NCBI RefSeq assembly: GCF_006715225.1
Contig: NZ_VFMU01000001.1
Coordinates: 1,054,001-1,118,000, forward strand
Source of the DNA: Arthrobacter sp. SLBN-112
GTDB taxonomy: Bacteria; Actinomycetota; Actinomycetes; Actinomycetales; Micrococcaceae
Direction: 5' to 3'
Length of the DNA: 64,000 bases
The first letter of the stretch is position 1; each line of letters begins with the position of its first letter. Position numbers and translations under genes: made by a program. Under the pieces are notes generated by a model. It was given only the letters and a program-made list of their open reading frames with translations, was not told the DNA's origin and searched no databases. Below are positions 26,470-35,066 of this stretch, piece by piece.

Positions 26470-26870
26470 AAGACAGCTAGACGTTTACGGGGTTCCCCAA
26501 CTACAACAAAGCATTGGGAACATCGCAAAATGCAGCGCGGTCTGCTGCAATGGAAAAGCACTCATAACTAAATAGGGGATGCTGGCGGTCGGAACATGAA
26601 CCGGGGCAGGGGTGAAGTCAGTAGGATTGGCCGCAGGAGCGGCGCTGTATGCAGCTCCAAGGCGCTCCGCTGCAATACGACCGTTCATCCGGCCATGGCG
26701 ACGCGGCGCCACGGAAGGCTGTACGCGAACTTCAGAACGGACCCGATTCCAAATATAGGAGACATTCGCCCTTCCAAGACGGGCGCCGGCACCACGAGAC
26801 GGCACGATCCGGATGCTACAAGCAAAATCGGCTTCACCGGGATGGACGTAGAAGCTCAACAGGAAAAGAA

Positions 26871-26901
26871 AAAGGCCCGATTCGTGATGAATCGGGCCTT
26901 T
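26871..26901 (-). terminator. Intrinsic terminator of parAB
   Basis: AAAGGCCCGATTC (26871-26883) pairs with GAATCGGGCCTTT (26889-26901). On the minus strand it follows the parB stop by about 10 bp and runs into TTTTTCTTTT. It forms the right border of the gene-free region. Confidence 0.88.
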
Positions 26902-26911
26902 CGCTGCTGGA

Positions 26912-28210
26912 TCAGTTGGTCGAACCAGGGGCAAGGACATCCATGATTCGGTTCAGGTCCTCCACGCTGGCGAACTCGATGCTGACTTTGCCCTTCCTAA
27001 CCCCGAGGGAGATCTTGACATTCGTATCAAGGCGATCGGAGAGCGACGACGCAAGGTAGTCCAGGCGCTCATGCCGTGCACCGGGCCGCGGAATGTTGTT
27101 CTTTGCCGGCTTGGCAGGATCCTGATAGAGGGTCACAGCCTCCTCCGTGGCGCGGACAGACATCCCCTCAGCAACAATCTTCTGCGCAAGACGCTCCATG
27201 GCGGCAGCATCGGGAAGGGACAGCAGAGCCCTGGCGTGGCCTGCGGACAGCACACCGGCAGCAACACGCCGCTGCACCAGCGGGGGGAGCTTCAACAGGC
27301 GAAGCGTATTGGACACTTGGGGACGGGAACGCCCGATGCGGTCCGCCAACTGCTCGTGGGTGGTCCCGAAGTCCTCCAAGAGCTGCTGGTAAGCAGCAGC
27401 CTCTTCAAGCGGATTCAGCTGGCTGCGGTGGAGGTTCTCAAGCAGGGCATCCCGGAGGAGATTGTCATCCGTCGTGTCGCGGATGATGGCAGGGATGGTG
27501 TCCAGACCCGCTGCCTGCACGGCGCGCCACCGGCGCTCACCCATGACAAGCTCGTACGGCTCACTATCGTTTTCGGTTGATGTCCGAACAACAATCGGCT
27601 GGAGGACGCCGATCTCCCGCACAGAGTGGACGAGTTCAGCCATGTCGTCTTCATCGAAGACATTTCGGGGCTGTTTGCGGTTCGGATGGATGTCGGACAC
27701 CGGGATCTCCGCGAACCGCGCACCGGGAACTTCCACCAGCTCAACACCGGAGTCAGCCCGTGTGTCCGCAGGGACGGTCTTGGCTGGCTTCGGGCTGTCT
27801 ACGGCAGTAGCCTCCGTCACTTCGGTAGCAGCCGCTGTCTCCACGACAGGGGAGGGTCCAGGCTTCTCATTGGAGCCCGCGGAAGTCTTCCTGGCAGGAG
27901 TCTTCTTCGTCGGAGCCTCATCAGCTGCAGGAGCGGACTTGGTAGCGTTACTACTCTTGTCCGGATCCGAATTGGCAGAAGCTGCCTTAGCTGCAGACGG
28001 TCGCATCCCCGGGGCAGCGGCGTCCTTGTCCTGTACCCCGGCGGTGTCGGCTGCAGGTTGTTCCAACGGCTCGGTCTTTTTCCGGCCTTCCGGAAAAAAC
28101 AGATCCACGGGTCGGGATACCGCACCACCGTTGCCGGCCCCATTGGTTGCGGGGGAACTCGGAATCAGCGCGCCAAGACCGCGGCCTAGGCCCCGTCGCT
28201 TCTCGCTCAT
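26912..28210 (-). CDS. parB: ParB chromosome-partitioning CTPase
   Basis: This 432-residue protein binds parS and spreads as a CTP-dependent clamp. After a long low-complexity N-terminus (about 165 residues, Ala/Thr/Lys-rich, longer than in many ParB proteins), the ParB/Srx domain shows [19 protein letters not shown], the CTP-binding GERRWRA and the [14 protein letters not shown] motif. A helix-turn-helix follows ([19 protein letters not shown]), then a C-terminal dimerisation region with [20 protein letters not shown] start with GGAGGG upstream. It is 66 bp downstream of parA, and its targets lie in the adjacent gene-free region. Confidence 0.95.
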   Translation of the reverse strand: MSEKRRGLGRGLGALIPSSPATNGAGNGGAVSRPVDLFFPEGRKKTEPLEQPAADTAGVQDKDAAAPGMRPSAAKAASANSDPDKSSNATKSAPAADEAPTKKTPARKTSAGSNEKPGPSPVVETAAATEVTEATAVDSPKPAKTVPADTRADSGVELVEVPGARFAEIPVSDIHPNRKQPRNVFDEDDMAELVHSVREIGVLQPIVVRTSTENDSEPYELVMGERRWRAVQAAGLDTIPAIIRDTTDDNLLRDALLENLHRSQLNPLEEAAAYQQLLEDFGTTHEQLADRIGRSRPQVSNTLRLLKLPPLVQRRVAAGVLSAGHARALLSLPDAAAMERLAQKIVAEGMSVRATEEAVTLYQDPAKPAKNNIPRPGARHERLDYLASSLSDRLDTNVKISLGVRKGKVSIEFASVEDLNRIMDVLAPGSTN

Positions 28211-28276
28211 GGGTAAATCCCTCCAGTGGTAGAGCCCCGGACCAGCCTGGCTCCGTGCGTTGCGGTAATGAAGATT

Positions 28277-29359
28277 TTAGCGTTCCGCTATTTCAGCAGC
28301 GGCTTCCAGGTAGGACAGTGCACCACTCGAGGACGGATCGTATGTCATGACCGTCTGCTGGTAGCTGGGCGCCTCTGAAATGCGTACCGACCGCGGCACC
28401 ACGGCCGAAAGAACCTGATCTGGGAAGTGCTGCCGTACCTCCGCAGCGACTTGTGCCGCAAGATTGGTGCGGCCGTCATACATCGTCAGAAGGATCGTGG
28501 AAACAACGAGGTCCGCGTTGAGGTGCTTCTGGATCATCTCTATGTTCTTGAGGAGCTGGCTCAGGCCTTCCAAGGCGTAGTACTCGCACTGGATGGGAAT
28601 CAGCACTTCACTGGCCGCACAGAAAGCATTGACCGTCAGCAGGCCCAGGCTGGGCGGGCAGTCAATGAACACATAATCCAGGCGCTCTTCGCCGTTCTTC
28701 TCGCGGCTCTTCGCATAGACATCGATGGCGCGGCGCAACCGCTGTTCGCGGGCCACGAGCGACACCAGTTCGATCTCGGCACCTGCAAGGTGGATGGTGG
28801 CCGGGGCGCAGATGAGCTTGCCTATGTCCGGGCACGGGGCGACCACATCGGCCAACGGGACGTCATTGATCAAAACGTCGTAGATGCTGTCCACATCGGC
28901 ATGGTGTTCGATTCCCAGCGCAGTGGAAGCGTTGCCCTGCGGGTCGATATCGATAACCAGGACGTTCAGTCCAGCCGCCGCCAGTGCCGCAGCAATGTTC
29001 ACGGTAGTGGTGGTCTTGCCGACGCCGCCCTTTTGATTTGAAACGGTGAAGATCCGAGTCTTTTCGGGCCGGGGCAGCTGGCGGCCCATCAGGCGCTCAC
29101 GGCGCTTCGTCTCGTGCGCCAGCTCGCGCGCAATGGGGCTCGAGTCATCGATGGCATCAATAACGTTCGAACGACCAGCCGAGGTTGTTTCACGTGAAAC
29201 CGCGCCAGCGGAAGCGGCAGAACCAACCGTCTTAGGGTGATTTCCGCCCCGTCCTGGAGCCATAGCGGTGCCCGCCAACCCCGACCCAGCGACAGATCGT
29301 GCCGACCCCAAAGACACAAACGGTGGGATCCGTTGTGCGGAGGCTTCACTACTGGTCAC
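28277..29359 (-). CDS. parA: ParA chromosome-partitioning ATPase
   Basis: This 360-residue deviant Walker ATPase drives origin segregation with ParB. Walker A is KGGVGKTTT (110-118), and VLVIDIDPQGNAS, DYVFIDCPPSLG and the C-terminal VPRSVRISEAPS complete the family. It has an N-terminal extension of about 100 residues that is disordered. Residues 54-58 (VSRET) are encoded by a parS site, so the extension overlaps a centromere element. GTG start. The gap of about 90 bp to rsmG holds a small hairpin, so it may have its own promoter. Confidence 0.95.
   Translation of the reverse strand: MTSSEASAQRIPPFVSLGSARSVAGSGLAGTAMAPGRGGNHPKTVGSAASAGAVSRETTSAGRSNVIDAIDDSSPIARELAHETKRRERLMGRQLPRPEKTRIFTVSNQKGGVGKTTTTVNIAAALAAAGLNVLVIDIDPQGNASTALGIEHHADVDSIYDVLINDVPLADVVAPCPDIGKLICAPATIHLAGAEIELVSLVAREQRLRRAIDVYAKSREKNGEERLDYVFIDCPPSLGLLTVNAFCAASEVLIPIQCEYYALEGLSQLLKNIEMIQKHLNADLVVSTILLTMYDGRTNLAAQVAAEVRQHFPDQVLSAVVPRSVRISEAPSYQQTVMTYDPSSSGALSYLEAAAEIAER
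29186..29201. other. parS: parS site 9 inside parA (15/16)
   Basis: TGTTTCACGTGAAACC lies within the parA coding sequence (codons for V-S-R-E-T). It is the site closest to dnaA, about 4 kb away. Confidence 0.9.
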
Positions 29360-29420
29360 TGGGGCACACTCACTCTCGTTCAGCCAATTTTGCTGCCGTT
29401 GTCTAGCCTAACTGCTCCAG

Positions 29421-29442
29421 CCTGCTGACAGCCGTCAGCAGG
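29421..29442 (-). terminator. Hairpin after rsmG
   Basis: CCTGCTGAC (29421-29429) pairs with GTCAGCAGG (29434-29442) around a 4-base loop, 7 bp beyond the rsmG stop. No strong T tract follows, so termination may be partial and parA may be partly read through from the rpmH-rsmG operon. Confidence 0.5.
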
Positions 29443-29448
29443 CCCGCA

Positions 29449-30099
29449 TTAGGACTTCTTTTGGGACTTGTTCACCACGATGCGGACCACCGTGGTGGGC
29501 TCCTCCAGGAGATTGTCGCCGACGGTCAGCACGGAGGTTGCGATACCACCCAGTTTGCGGATGGTCTTGGCCGCCTTTTCGATCTCTTCGCCCGCACTCC
29601 GGCCCTTGATGGCCACTACTTCACCGTGGCCGCCAAGAAGCGGGATTGTCAGGCCGGCAAGGTTGGTCAAAGCGGATACCGCCCGGGCCGTTACCACGTC
29701 AGCCTCCACGTGCCCCACCGCGAGCTCAGCCCGCGTGCGCATCACCGTGACATTGTCCAGGCCGAGGTCATCGACCACTTCCTGGAGCCAGATGACGCGG
29801 CGTTCCAACGGTTCAATGAGGGTCAGCTCAAGGTCGGGACGGGCAATGGCAAGGCAGAGCCCCGGCAGTCCGGCACCGCTTCCGACGTCGGCAACGTGGC
29901 TTCCGGGGGCAATCTCGCTTTCGATGACAGCACAATTGAGCACGTGCCGGCTCCACAACCGTGGAACCTCACGCGGCCCAATCAGGCCACGCTCCGTCCC
30001 GGACGTGGCCAGGTGCTCCACGTAGCGCTTGGCCAGTTCCAGGCGGTCGCCGAAGATCTTCTCAGCAGCGCGAAGCTCTGCTGCCGTGATGTCAACCAT
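29449..30099 (-). CDS. rsmG: 16S rRNA (guanine(527)-N7)-methyltransferase
   Basis: This 216-residue SAM-dependent enzyme makes m7G527 in 16S rRNA; loss of it gives low-level streptomycin resistance in bacteria. The SAM motif HVADVGSGAGLPGLCLAIA lies at about residues 68-86, followed by LELTLIEPLERRVIWLQEV. The position between khpB/jag and parA is the conserved one. It ends with a Lys/Ser tail. Confidence 0.93.
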   Translation of the reverse strand: MVDITAAELRAAEKIFGDRLELAKRYVEHLATSGTERGLIGPREVPRLWSRHVLNCAVIESEIAPGSHVADVGSGAGLPGLCLAIARPDLELTLIEPLERRVIWLQEVVDDLGLDNVTVMRTRAELAVGHVEADVVTARAVSALTNLAGLTIPLLGGHGEVVAIKGRSAGEEIEKAAKTIRKLGGIATSVLTVGDNLLEEPTTVVRIVVNKSQKKS

Positions 30100-30119
30100 G
30101 GTTATCGGGTCAGCATTCT

Positions 30120-30683
30120 CTAGTCTGCGGAAACAACAATGTGGCGTCCGGCGCCTTCGCCCTCGGACTCGCTCACGAGGCCGAGGTCGGCTACGGCGTC
30201 GTGCACGATCTTGCGTTCGTAGGCGCTCATCGGTTCCAGCGCCACGGACTTGCCGGTTTCCTTGACAGACGCTGCCGCGTCTTCGGCGATCTTCTGCAGA
30301 TGGCCGGTGCGTTCCTGCCGGTAGCCATTGATGTCCAGGACAAGCCGGGAACGGTTCTCCGTGGCGGACAGGACAGCCAGCCGGGTGAGCTCCTGGAGGG
30401 CCTCGAGGACCTCACCGTCTTCGCCAACCAGGCCTTCGAGCCCTTCGGATTCCTCTTCGGCAACAATGGAGATGTACGTCCGGCCGTTGCGTACCTCAAT
30501 GTCGATGTCGCCGTCGATGTCGGCGATGTCCAGCAGTTCCTCCAGGTAGTCTGCGGCCACGTCCCCCTCTTCCTCGAGGCGGCTGACGGCAGAGACCTTG
30601 GGGGACGAAGCATCCTGGTTCACGGACTCGTCCTGATCTTCGATCTCTTCAGAGAAGGCGTGCTCGGTGCTCTCGGCTGACAT
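30120..30683 (-). CDS. khpB: KhpB/Jag RNA-binding protein (KH and R3H domains)
   Basis: This 187-residue protein has an acidic N-terminus, a KH domain (ADYLEELLDIADIDGDI ... GLVGEDGEVLEALQELTRLA) and a C-terminal R3H domain (MSAYERKIVHDAVAD). It usually pairs with KhpA as an RNA chaperone and is linked to cell-wall growth in Gram-positives. The ATG overlaps the yidC stop by one base (TAATG) and AGGAAGAAGAAG precedes it. No Jag-N domain is apparent, as is common in actinobacteria. Confidence 0.88.
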   Translation of the reverse strand: MSAESTEHAFSEEIEDQDESVNQDASSPKVSAVSRLEEEGDVAADYLEELLDIADIDGDIDIEVRNGRTYISIVAEEESEGLEGLVGEDGEVLEALQELTRLAVLSATENRSRLVLDINGYRQERTGHLQKIAEDAAASVKETGKSVALEPMSAYERKIVHDAVADLGLVSESEGEGAGRHIVVSAD

Positions 30684-31651
30684 TACTTCTTCTTCCTGTT
30701 CTTGCGCTGGGGCTGGACGCGCTGTCCTTTGATCTCAACTGCGGAGGAGCCGGCGGCGTCGACTGCTTCATCCCGCTTGCCGGTGAGGACGGACAAGGCC
30801 GGCAGGCCCTTGGCGGCACGGCGCTCGGCGAGGGCCTTGGCTGCGGGGGATCCCGGCGTCGGCATGCGGCGGATGACGAAGAACTGCTGGCCCATGGTCC
30901 AGAGGTTGGTGGTGGTCCAGTAAATGAGGACACCGATGGGGAAGTTGATGCCACCCACGCCAAAGACAAGCGGCAGGATGTACAGCATCATTTTCTGCTG
31001 GCGCATGAACGGGCTGGCCATGGCCTCTTCAGACATGTTCTTGGCCATGATCTGCTTCTGCGTGATGAACTGCGAGGCCGTCATGGCCAGAATCATCACA
31101 ATCGAGAGGACCCAAACAACCACCTGGTCGCCGCCGCCGCCATGCAACAGGGATGCTGAGAGTGGGGCGCCGAAAATGCTGGATTCATCGAACTGCACCA
31201 CCTGCTCGTGGCTCATGGCACCGATGCCTGCACCGGTCTGGCGCGCTGCAGTGATGCCCGACAACACCTGGAACAGGGCGAAGAAGAACGGCATCTGGAT
31301 CAGCATGGGAAGGCAGGCTGAGAACGGATTGGTCCCGTGCTTCTTGTACATGGCCATCTGTTCCTGGGCCATGGCCTGGCGGGACAGCTGGTCGGTCTTG
31401 CCCTTGTACTTGTCCTGGAGCTTCTTCAGGTCCGGCTGCAGCAGCTGCATGCCGCGCTGCGCCTTGATCTGCTTCACGAATACCGGAATCAGGGCTGCGC
31501 GGATCACCAGCACGAGTCCGATAATGGACAAAGTCCAGGTCCAGCCGTTCGCAGCAGGCATCCCGATGGCGCTCAGGCCATCGTGGAATCCGATCATGAT
31601 GATGGAAACCAGCCACTTGAACGGGGCCATGATTGTTCCAAAGAAGTCCAT
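30683..31651 (-). CDS. yidC: YidC membrane protein insertase
   Basis: This 322-residue integral membrane insertase assists Sec or acts alone. Hydrophobic segments flank KWLVSIIMIGFHDGLSAIG, the positively charged loop with KQIKAQRGMQLLQPDLKKLQDKYKGK and the conserved core FSACLPMLIQMPFFFALF. The C-terminal tail is basic (QRVQPQRKNRKKK). It is not a predicted lipoprotein. It lies between yidD and khpB in the standard rpmH-rnpA-yidD-yidC order and is translationally coupled to khpB. Confidence 0.94.
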   Translation of the reverse strand: MDFFGTIMAPFKWLVSIIMIGFHDGLSAIGMPAANGWTWTLSIIGLVLVIRAALIPVFVKQIKAQRGMQLLQPDLKKLQDKYKGKTDQLSRQAMAQEQMAMYKKHGTNPFSACLPMLIQMPFFFALFQVLSGITAARQTGAGIGAMSHEQVVQFDESSIFGAPLSASLLHGGGGDQVVVWVLSIVMILAMTASQFITQKQIMAKNMSEEAMASPFMRQQKMMLYILPLVFGVGGINFPIGVLIYWTTTNLWTMGQQFFVIRRMPTPGSPAAKALAERRAAKGLPALSVLTGKRDEAVDAAGSSAVEIKGQRVQPQRKNRKKK

Positions 31652-31666
31652 ACTTATCCCTATTCG

Positions 31667-32059
31667 TCAGGCCGCACTGCGGCCTTCTTCATCAGTCCGA
31701 GCAACCAGGTACCTGTCCGGATTGTTCAGCACAACAATTGTGGGGGTCTGGCCTGCGGGCCATTCCCTGCGGCCGGCGGGGACGTGGTCCACTCCGCCGG
31801 CGTTCCATGGATGGCAGTGGCCAAGGCGCCGGACCGCGAGCCAGCTGCCCTTGACGGCGCCATGGACGGTGACCGCTTCAAGGGCATAGGCCGAGCATGA
31901 AGGGAAGAATCGGCAGACCGGCCCGTACAAGGGAGAAACCACCTTGCGGTAGGCCATCAGCAGAAGGATGAGGATGTTCCGGGGCAGGTTCCAGAGGAAC
32001 CTCCCAACGGCGGCGGCCAGGTTGCGGAAAAGGGCGACGACGGCGGTGGCGTTAGGCAC
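31667..32059 (-). CDS. yidD: YidD membrane protein insertion efficiency factor
   Basis: This 130-residue protein has an amphipathic N-terminus and the family core YRKVVSPLYGPVCRFFPSCS, followed by YALEAVTVHGAVKG and GHCHPWNAGG with the conserved cysteines. It helps YidC-mediated insertion. The start is GTG and it overlaps the rnpA stop by 8 bp. The C-terminal tail is longer than in the E. coli protein. Confidence 0.93.
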   Translation of the reverse strand: MPNATAVVALFRNLAAAVGRFLWNLPRNILILLLMAYRKVVSPLYGPVCRFFPSCSAYALEAVTVHGAVKGSWLAVRRLGHCHPWNAGGVDHVPAGRREWPAGQTPTIVVLNNPDRYLVARTDEEGRSAA

Positions 32060-32462
32060 GCGTTGTCCCCTTCTGTGTTGTACCGGCCGAACCTGTCGCG
32101 GCAGCCCGTGAAGGGCGGCCAGCCAGCCGGTTCAGCGTAGATTCCAGTGCAGCGTTGTAGTCCGACAGCAGCTGGTCCCAACTGGCGGACGCGGACGCGG
32201 GAAGCGCCCGAACCACGATAGCCAGTCCCGTACGGTGCTCGCGCAACGAGGCAGCAGCTGCTTCTCTCAGTCTCCTCTTAACGAGGTTCCTGACCACAGC
32301 GTTCCCTACACTCTTGGAAACGATGAACCCGATCCGGCTGGGTTCGTCGGCAGCAATGGCTGCCGCATATAACACTACGTTCCGGCGCCCATTGCGGACA
32401 CCGGAACGTACAGTTGTTGAAAAATCGGTTGAGGTCCTCAAGCGGTTGCGGGCGGCCAGCAC
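32052..32462 (-). CDS. rnpA: Ribonuclease P protein component
   Basis: This 136-residue basic protein has the central RNA-binding motif VGNAVVRNLVKRRLREA. It binds RNase P RNA to mature tRNA 5' ends. Start GTG; it overlaps yidD downstream and lies 40 bp after rpmH. The C-terminus is Ala/Thr/Gly-rich and probably disordered. Confidence 0.93.
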   Translation of the reverse strand: MLAARNRLRTSTDFSTTVRSGVRNGRRNVVLYAAAIAADEPSRIGFIVSKSVGNAVVRNLVKRRLREAAAASLREHRTGLAIVVRALPASASASWDQLLSDYNAALESTLNRLAGRPSRAAATGSAGTTQKGTTRA

Positions 32463-32502
32463 CTTAAACTCGCAAAGGGATGTCTACCGACAAGCCAGTT
32501 AT

Positions 32503-32640
32503 TTAGGCCGACAGTTCGGTGCGGCCCTTGCCACGACGGGCTGCCAGGATGGCACGGCCGGCACGGGTACGCATACGAAGGCGGAAGCCGTGCTTCTTGG
32601 CTCGACGGCGGTTATTCGGCTGAAAAGTCCGCTTGCTCAC
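32503..32640 (-). CDS. rpmH: 50S ribosomal protein L34
   Basis: This 45-residue protein begins [18 protein letters not shown] after a GTG start and ends KGRTELSA; it matches L34 along its whole length. GGAG lies about 9 bases upstream of the start. It heads the minus-strand rpmH-rnpA-yidD-yidC-khpB-rsmG group and is divergent from dnaA across a 468-bp gap. Confidence 0.95.
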   Translation of the reverse strand: MSKRTFQPNNRRRAKKHGFRLRMRTRAGRAILAARRGKGRTELSA

Positions 32641-33108
32641 GTTAGTTACTCCAGTGGATCAAAGGTGCGCCCACCCGATCAGTATGGGGAAGAACTGGCC
32701 GACGCTAAGTTTTGTATATGCACGCTTCCCCCGGCTGCCCTGACGCACTGCGCCTGGGGAGTTCAGATGGGGCCAAAAAGCGGACACAAAGGACTTCACA
32801 ACGTTAGGGCAATTTACGGCCCCGAGTCAAACCGGAAGGGTCCTCCCGGGCTATCCCCAGCTGTGCCTAAGTATCCCCAACGGCCTGTGGATGAAGTGGC
32901 TCACAGGGGCGTTTGAAGAACCACACCGGTGTAATTATCCACAGCCGGATCCCCAGCTATCTTCTAGGCTTTTCATCCCCTAGAGTGTCCCAGTAGCCGA
33001 TTATCCACGCACTGTGCATAACCCTGTGGATTAAGTGGGGCCAGCACCCTGGTTCCGGACTTGGGCTGCAGGCAACGCAGGCAAAGCAAGTTTTGAGGGA
33101 ACCGATTG
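32641..33108. promoter_or_regulatory. rpmH-dnaA intergenic region with DnaA boxes
   Basis: Divergent promoter region. DnaA boxes: TGTGGATGA (32886), perfect TTATCCACA (32935), TTATCCACG (33001), TGTGCATAA (33013) and TGTGGATTA (33025); the last two are spaced 12 bp. They suggest autoregulation of dnaA and may contribute to the origin. Confidence 0.75.
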
Positions 33109-34530
33109 ATGACAGTAGACGAAGCCAACCACGCCAATACTGTCGGAAGTTCCTGGCGCCGGGTTGTCAGCCTGCTGGAACAGGACCACCGTGTATCCCC
33201 ACGCCAAAGGGGCTTTGTCATCCTCGCCCAGGCACAGGGCCTCATCGGTTCCACCCTCCTGGTTGCCGTCCCCAACGAACTCACCAGGGAAGTGCTGCAG
33301 ACCCAGGTCAAGGACGCCTTGGACGATGCCCTGCACAACGTCTTCTCCGAGGACATCCGCTGCGCCATCGACGTCGACACCGATCTGGTTCCCATCCACG
33401 AAGAGCCCGAGCCCGTCGTCGAACCCGCCTACGCACCCGACCAGCTGATCGAGCAAAAGCCGCAGCCCATGCTGCCCAGCACGTCACACGAATTCGGCCG
33501 GCTGAACCCCAAATACGTCTTCGATACCTTCGTGATCGGTTCCTCGAACCGCTTTGCCCACGCCGCCGCCGTCGCTGTAGCTGAGGCTCCGGCCAAGGCC
33601 TACAACCCGTTGTTCATCTACGGTGACTCCGGACTGGGCAAGACCCACCTCCTGCACGCCATCGGCCACTACGCCCGGCGGCTCTACAGCGGAATCCGCG
33701 TCCGCTACGTCAACTCCGAAGAATTCACCAACGACTTCATCAACTCCATCCGTGATGACGAGGGCGCCAGCTTCAAGACCACGTACCGGAATGTGGACGT
33801 GCTGCTCATTGATGACATCCAGTTCCTGGCCGGCAAGGACCGGACGCTGGAGGAGTTCTTCCACACGTTCAATTCGCTCCACAACAACAACAAGCAGGTG
33901 GTTATCACCTCGGACCAGCCGCCCAAGCTGCTTGCAGGGTTCGAGGACCGCATGAAGTCCCGCTTCGAGTGGGGCCTGTTGACGGACATCCAGCCGCCGG
34001 AACTCGAAACCCGTATCGCCATCCTTCGCAAGAAGGCACTGAGCGAGGGCTTGTCGGCGCCGGACGATGCCCTGGAGTACATCGCTTCCAAGATTTCCAG
34101 CAACATCCGCGAGCTTGAAGGCGCACTGATCCGGGTAACGGCCTTCGCAAGCCTGAACCGCCAGCCCGTGGATGTAGCCCTTGCGGAAATGGTCCTGAAG
34201 GACCTGATCACCGACGACGGCGCACAGGAGATCACATCCGCCCAGATCCTTCAGCAGACCGCGGACTACTTCAAGCTCAGCATGGAAGAACTGTGCAGCA
34301 AGTCCCGGACCCGGACGCTCGTTACCGCACGGCAGATCGCCATGTACCTCTGCCGGGAGCTGACTGACATGTCGCTGCCCAAGATCGGACAGGAACTTGG
34401 CGGCCGCGACCACACCACCGTGATCCACGCTGACCGCAAGATCCGCGAGCTGATGGCCGAGCGCCGTGTGATCTACAACCAGGTGACAGAGCTGACCAAC
34501 CGGATCAAACAGCAACAGCGGGACTCCTGA
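33109..34530 (+). CDS. dnaA: Chromosomal replication initiator DnaA
   Basis: The 473-residue initiator binds DnaA boxes and melts oriC. N-terminal domain I (about 1-85) and a short acidic linker precede the AAA+ domain with Walker [16 protein letters not shown], Walker [17 protein letters not shown] and the arginine-finger region [12 protein letters not shown]-terminal domain IV has the DnaA signature [15 protein letters not shown] at 33109 follows GAGGGA; a TTG three bases earlier is also in frame. It is transcribed away from rpmH. Confidence 0.97.
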   Translation: MTVDEANHANTVGSSWRRVVSLLEQDHRVSPRQRGFVILAQAQGLIGSTLLVAVPNELTREVLQTQVKDALDDALHNVFSEDIRCAIDVDTDLVPIHEEPEPVVEPAYAPDQLIEQKPQPMLPSTSHEFGRLNPKYVFDTFVIGSSNRFAHAAAVAVAEAPAKAYNPLFIYGDSGLGKTHLLHAIGHYARRLYSGIRVRYVNSEEFTNDFINSIRDDEGASFKTTYRNVDVLLIDDIQFLAGKDRTLEEFFHTFNSLHNNNKQVVITSDQPPKLLAGFEDRMKSRFEWGLLTDIQPPELETRIAILRKKALSEGLSAPDDALEYIASKISSNIRELEGALIRVTAFASLNRQPVDVALAEMVLKDLITDDGAQEITSAQILQQTADYFKLSMEELCSKSRTRTLVTARQIAMYLCRELTDMSLPKIGQELGGRDHTTVIHADRKIRELMAERRVIYNQVTELTNRIKQQQRDS

Positions 34531-35066
34531 ATCCACATCAACCCCGCTGCTCTATACCTTATTAACAGGGGCATGTGGATAAGCCTGTGGATAGTTAAGG
34601 GGACAAGCGCGGTTAATGGGCTTAAAACCCTTAAGGCGTCTGTGGATCGTTAAAAACCGGCCTTGACGTTGTCCCCATCCACACCCTGTTTAAAACCCAG
34701 TAACGCACACTTCGTGAACAGGGCTTAACCGCGGAACCGTGGGGCAGGACCGGGTTATCCACAGTTTCCACAGCAGTTATTAACACTACGAATCCCAAAA
34801 AATTGAATTCCCTCAAACAACAAGATCGATGCGGGTGTTCGACGAGGGGGCCTGCCGGCCCCAAAGCGGCCGGGCCGGATCATGGGGGATGGGTTAATCC
34901 AGGATCTTCCGGCTAAGCTGTCAGCAGCGCTCCCATCCCTGGGTTTTTGTGTGGTTACGGTCCGAACAGACCATGCACCAGCCAGGGTGCGCCCAACTTC
35001 TTCCGGAGTTTCCCCTCGAAATTCCCGGGTTTACATGGCAGCAGCAATGAAAGGCGGCACCCTTCC
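34531..35066. other. oriC: Replication origin oriC (dnaA-dnaN intergenic)
   Basis: This 536-bp region is the known location of actinobacterial oriC. It has DnaA boxes TGTGGATAA (34574) and TGTGGATAG (34586) at a 12-bp spacing, TGTGGATCG (34641), CCATCCACA (34675) and TTATCCACA (34755). A/T-rich stretches (for example around 34555-34665 and 34780-34830) could melt. The last 150 bp before the dnaN GTG hold the dnaN promoter. Confidence 0.85.

Larger units (their letters stand above)
22956..26870. other. Gene-free centromere-like region with clustered parS sites and DnaA boxes
   Basis: About 3.9 kb between the trxA and parB terminators holds no ORF that looks like a gene: the frames are all under about 140 codons, lack consistent Shine-Dalgarno sequences and have no recognisable domain. 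It contains eight parS sites and two groups of DnaA boxes (listed separately). Base composition is lower in G+C than the flanking genes (69 of 120 bases by hand count at 24001-24120). CTAG tetranucleotides, rare in the flanking genes, occur here about a dozen times. A ParB-loading and perhaps DnaA-binding platform near oriC is the likely role; decayed genes or unannotated RNAs cannot be excluded. Confidence 0.7.

Noticed and set aside
22956..26870. Short ORFs in the gene-free region (for example 24769-25080 and 25412-25645)
   Set aside because: No Shine-Dalgarno sequences, no domains, and several run through parS palindromes in different frames.
22956..26870. CRISPR array made of the repeated parS palindromes
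   Set aside because: Spacing is irregular (8 to about 800 bp), repeats are 16 bp and there are no cas genes.
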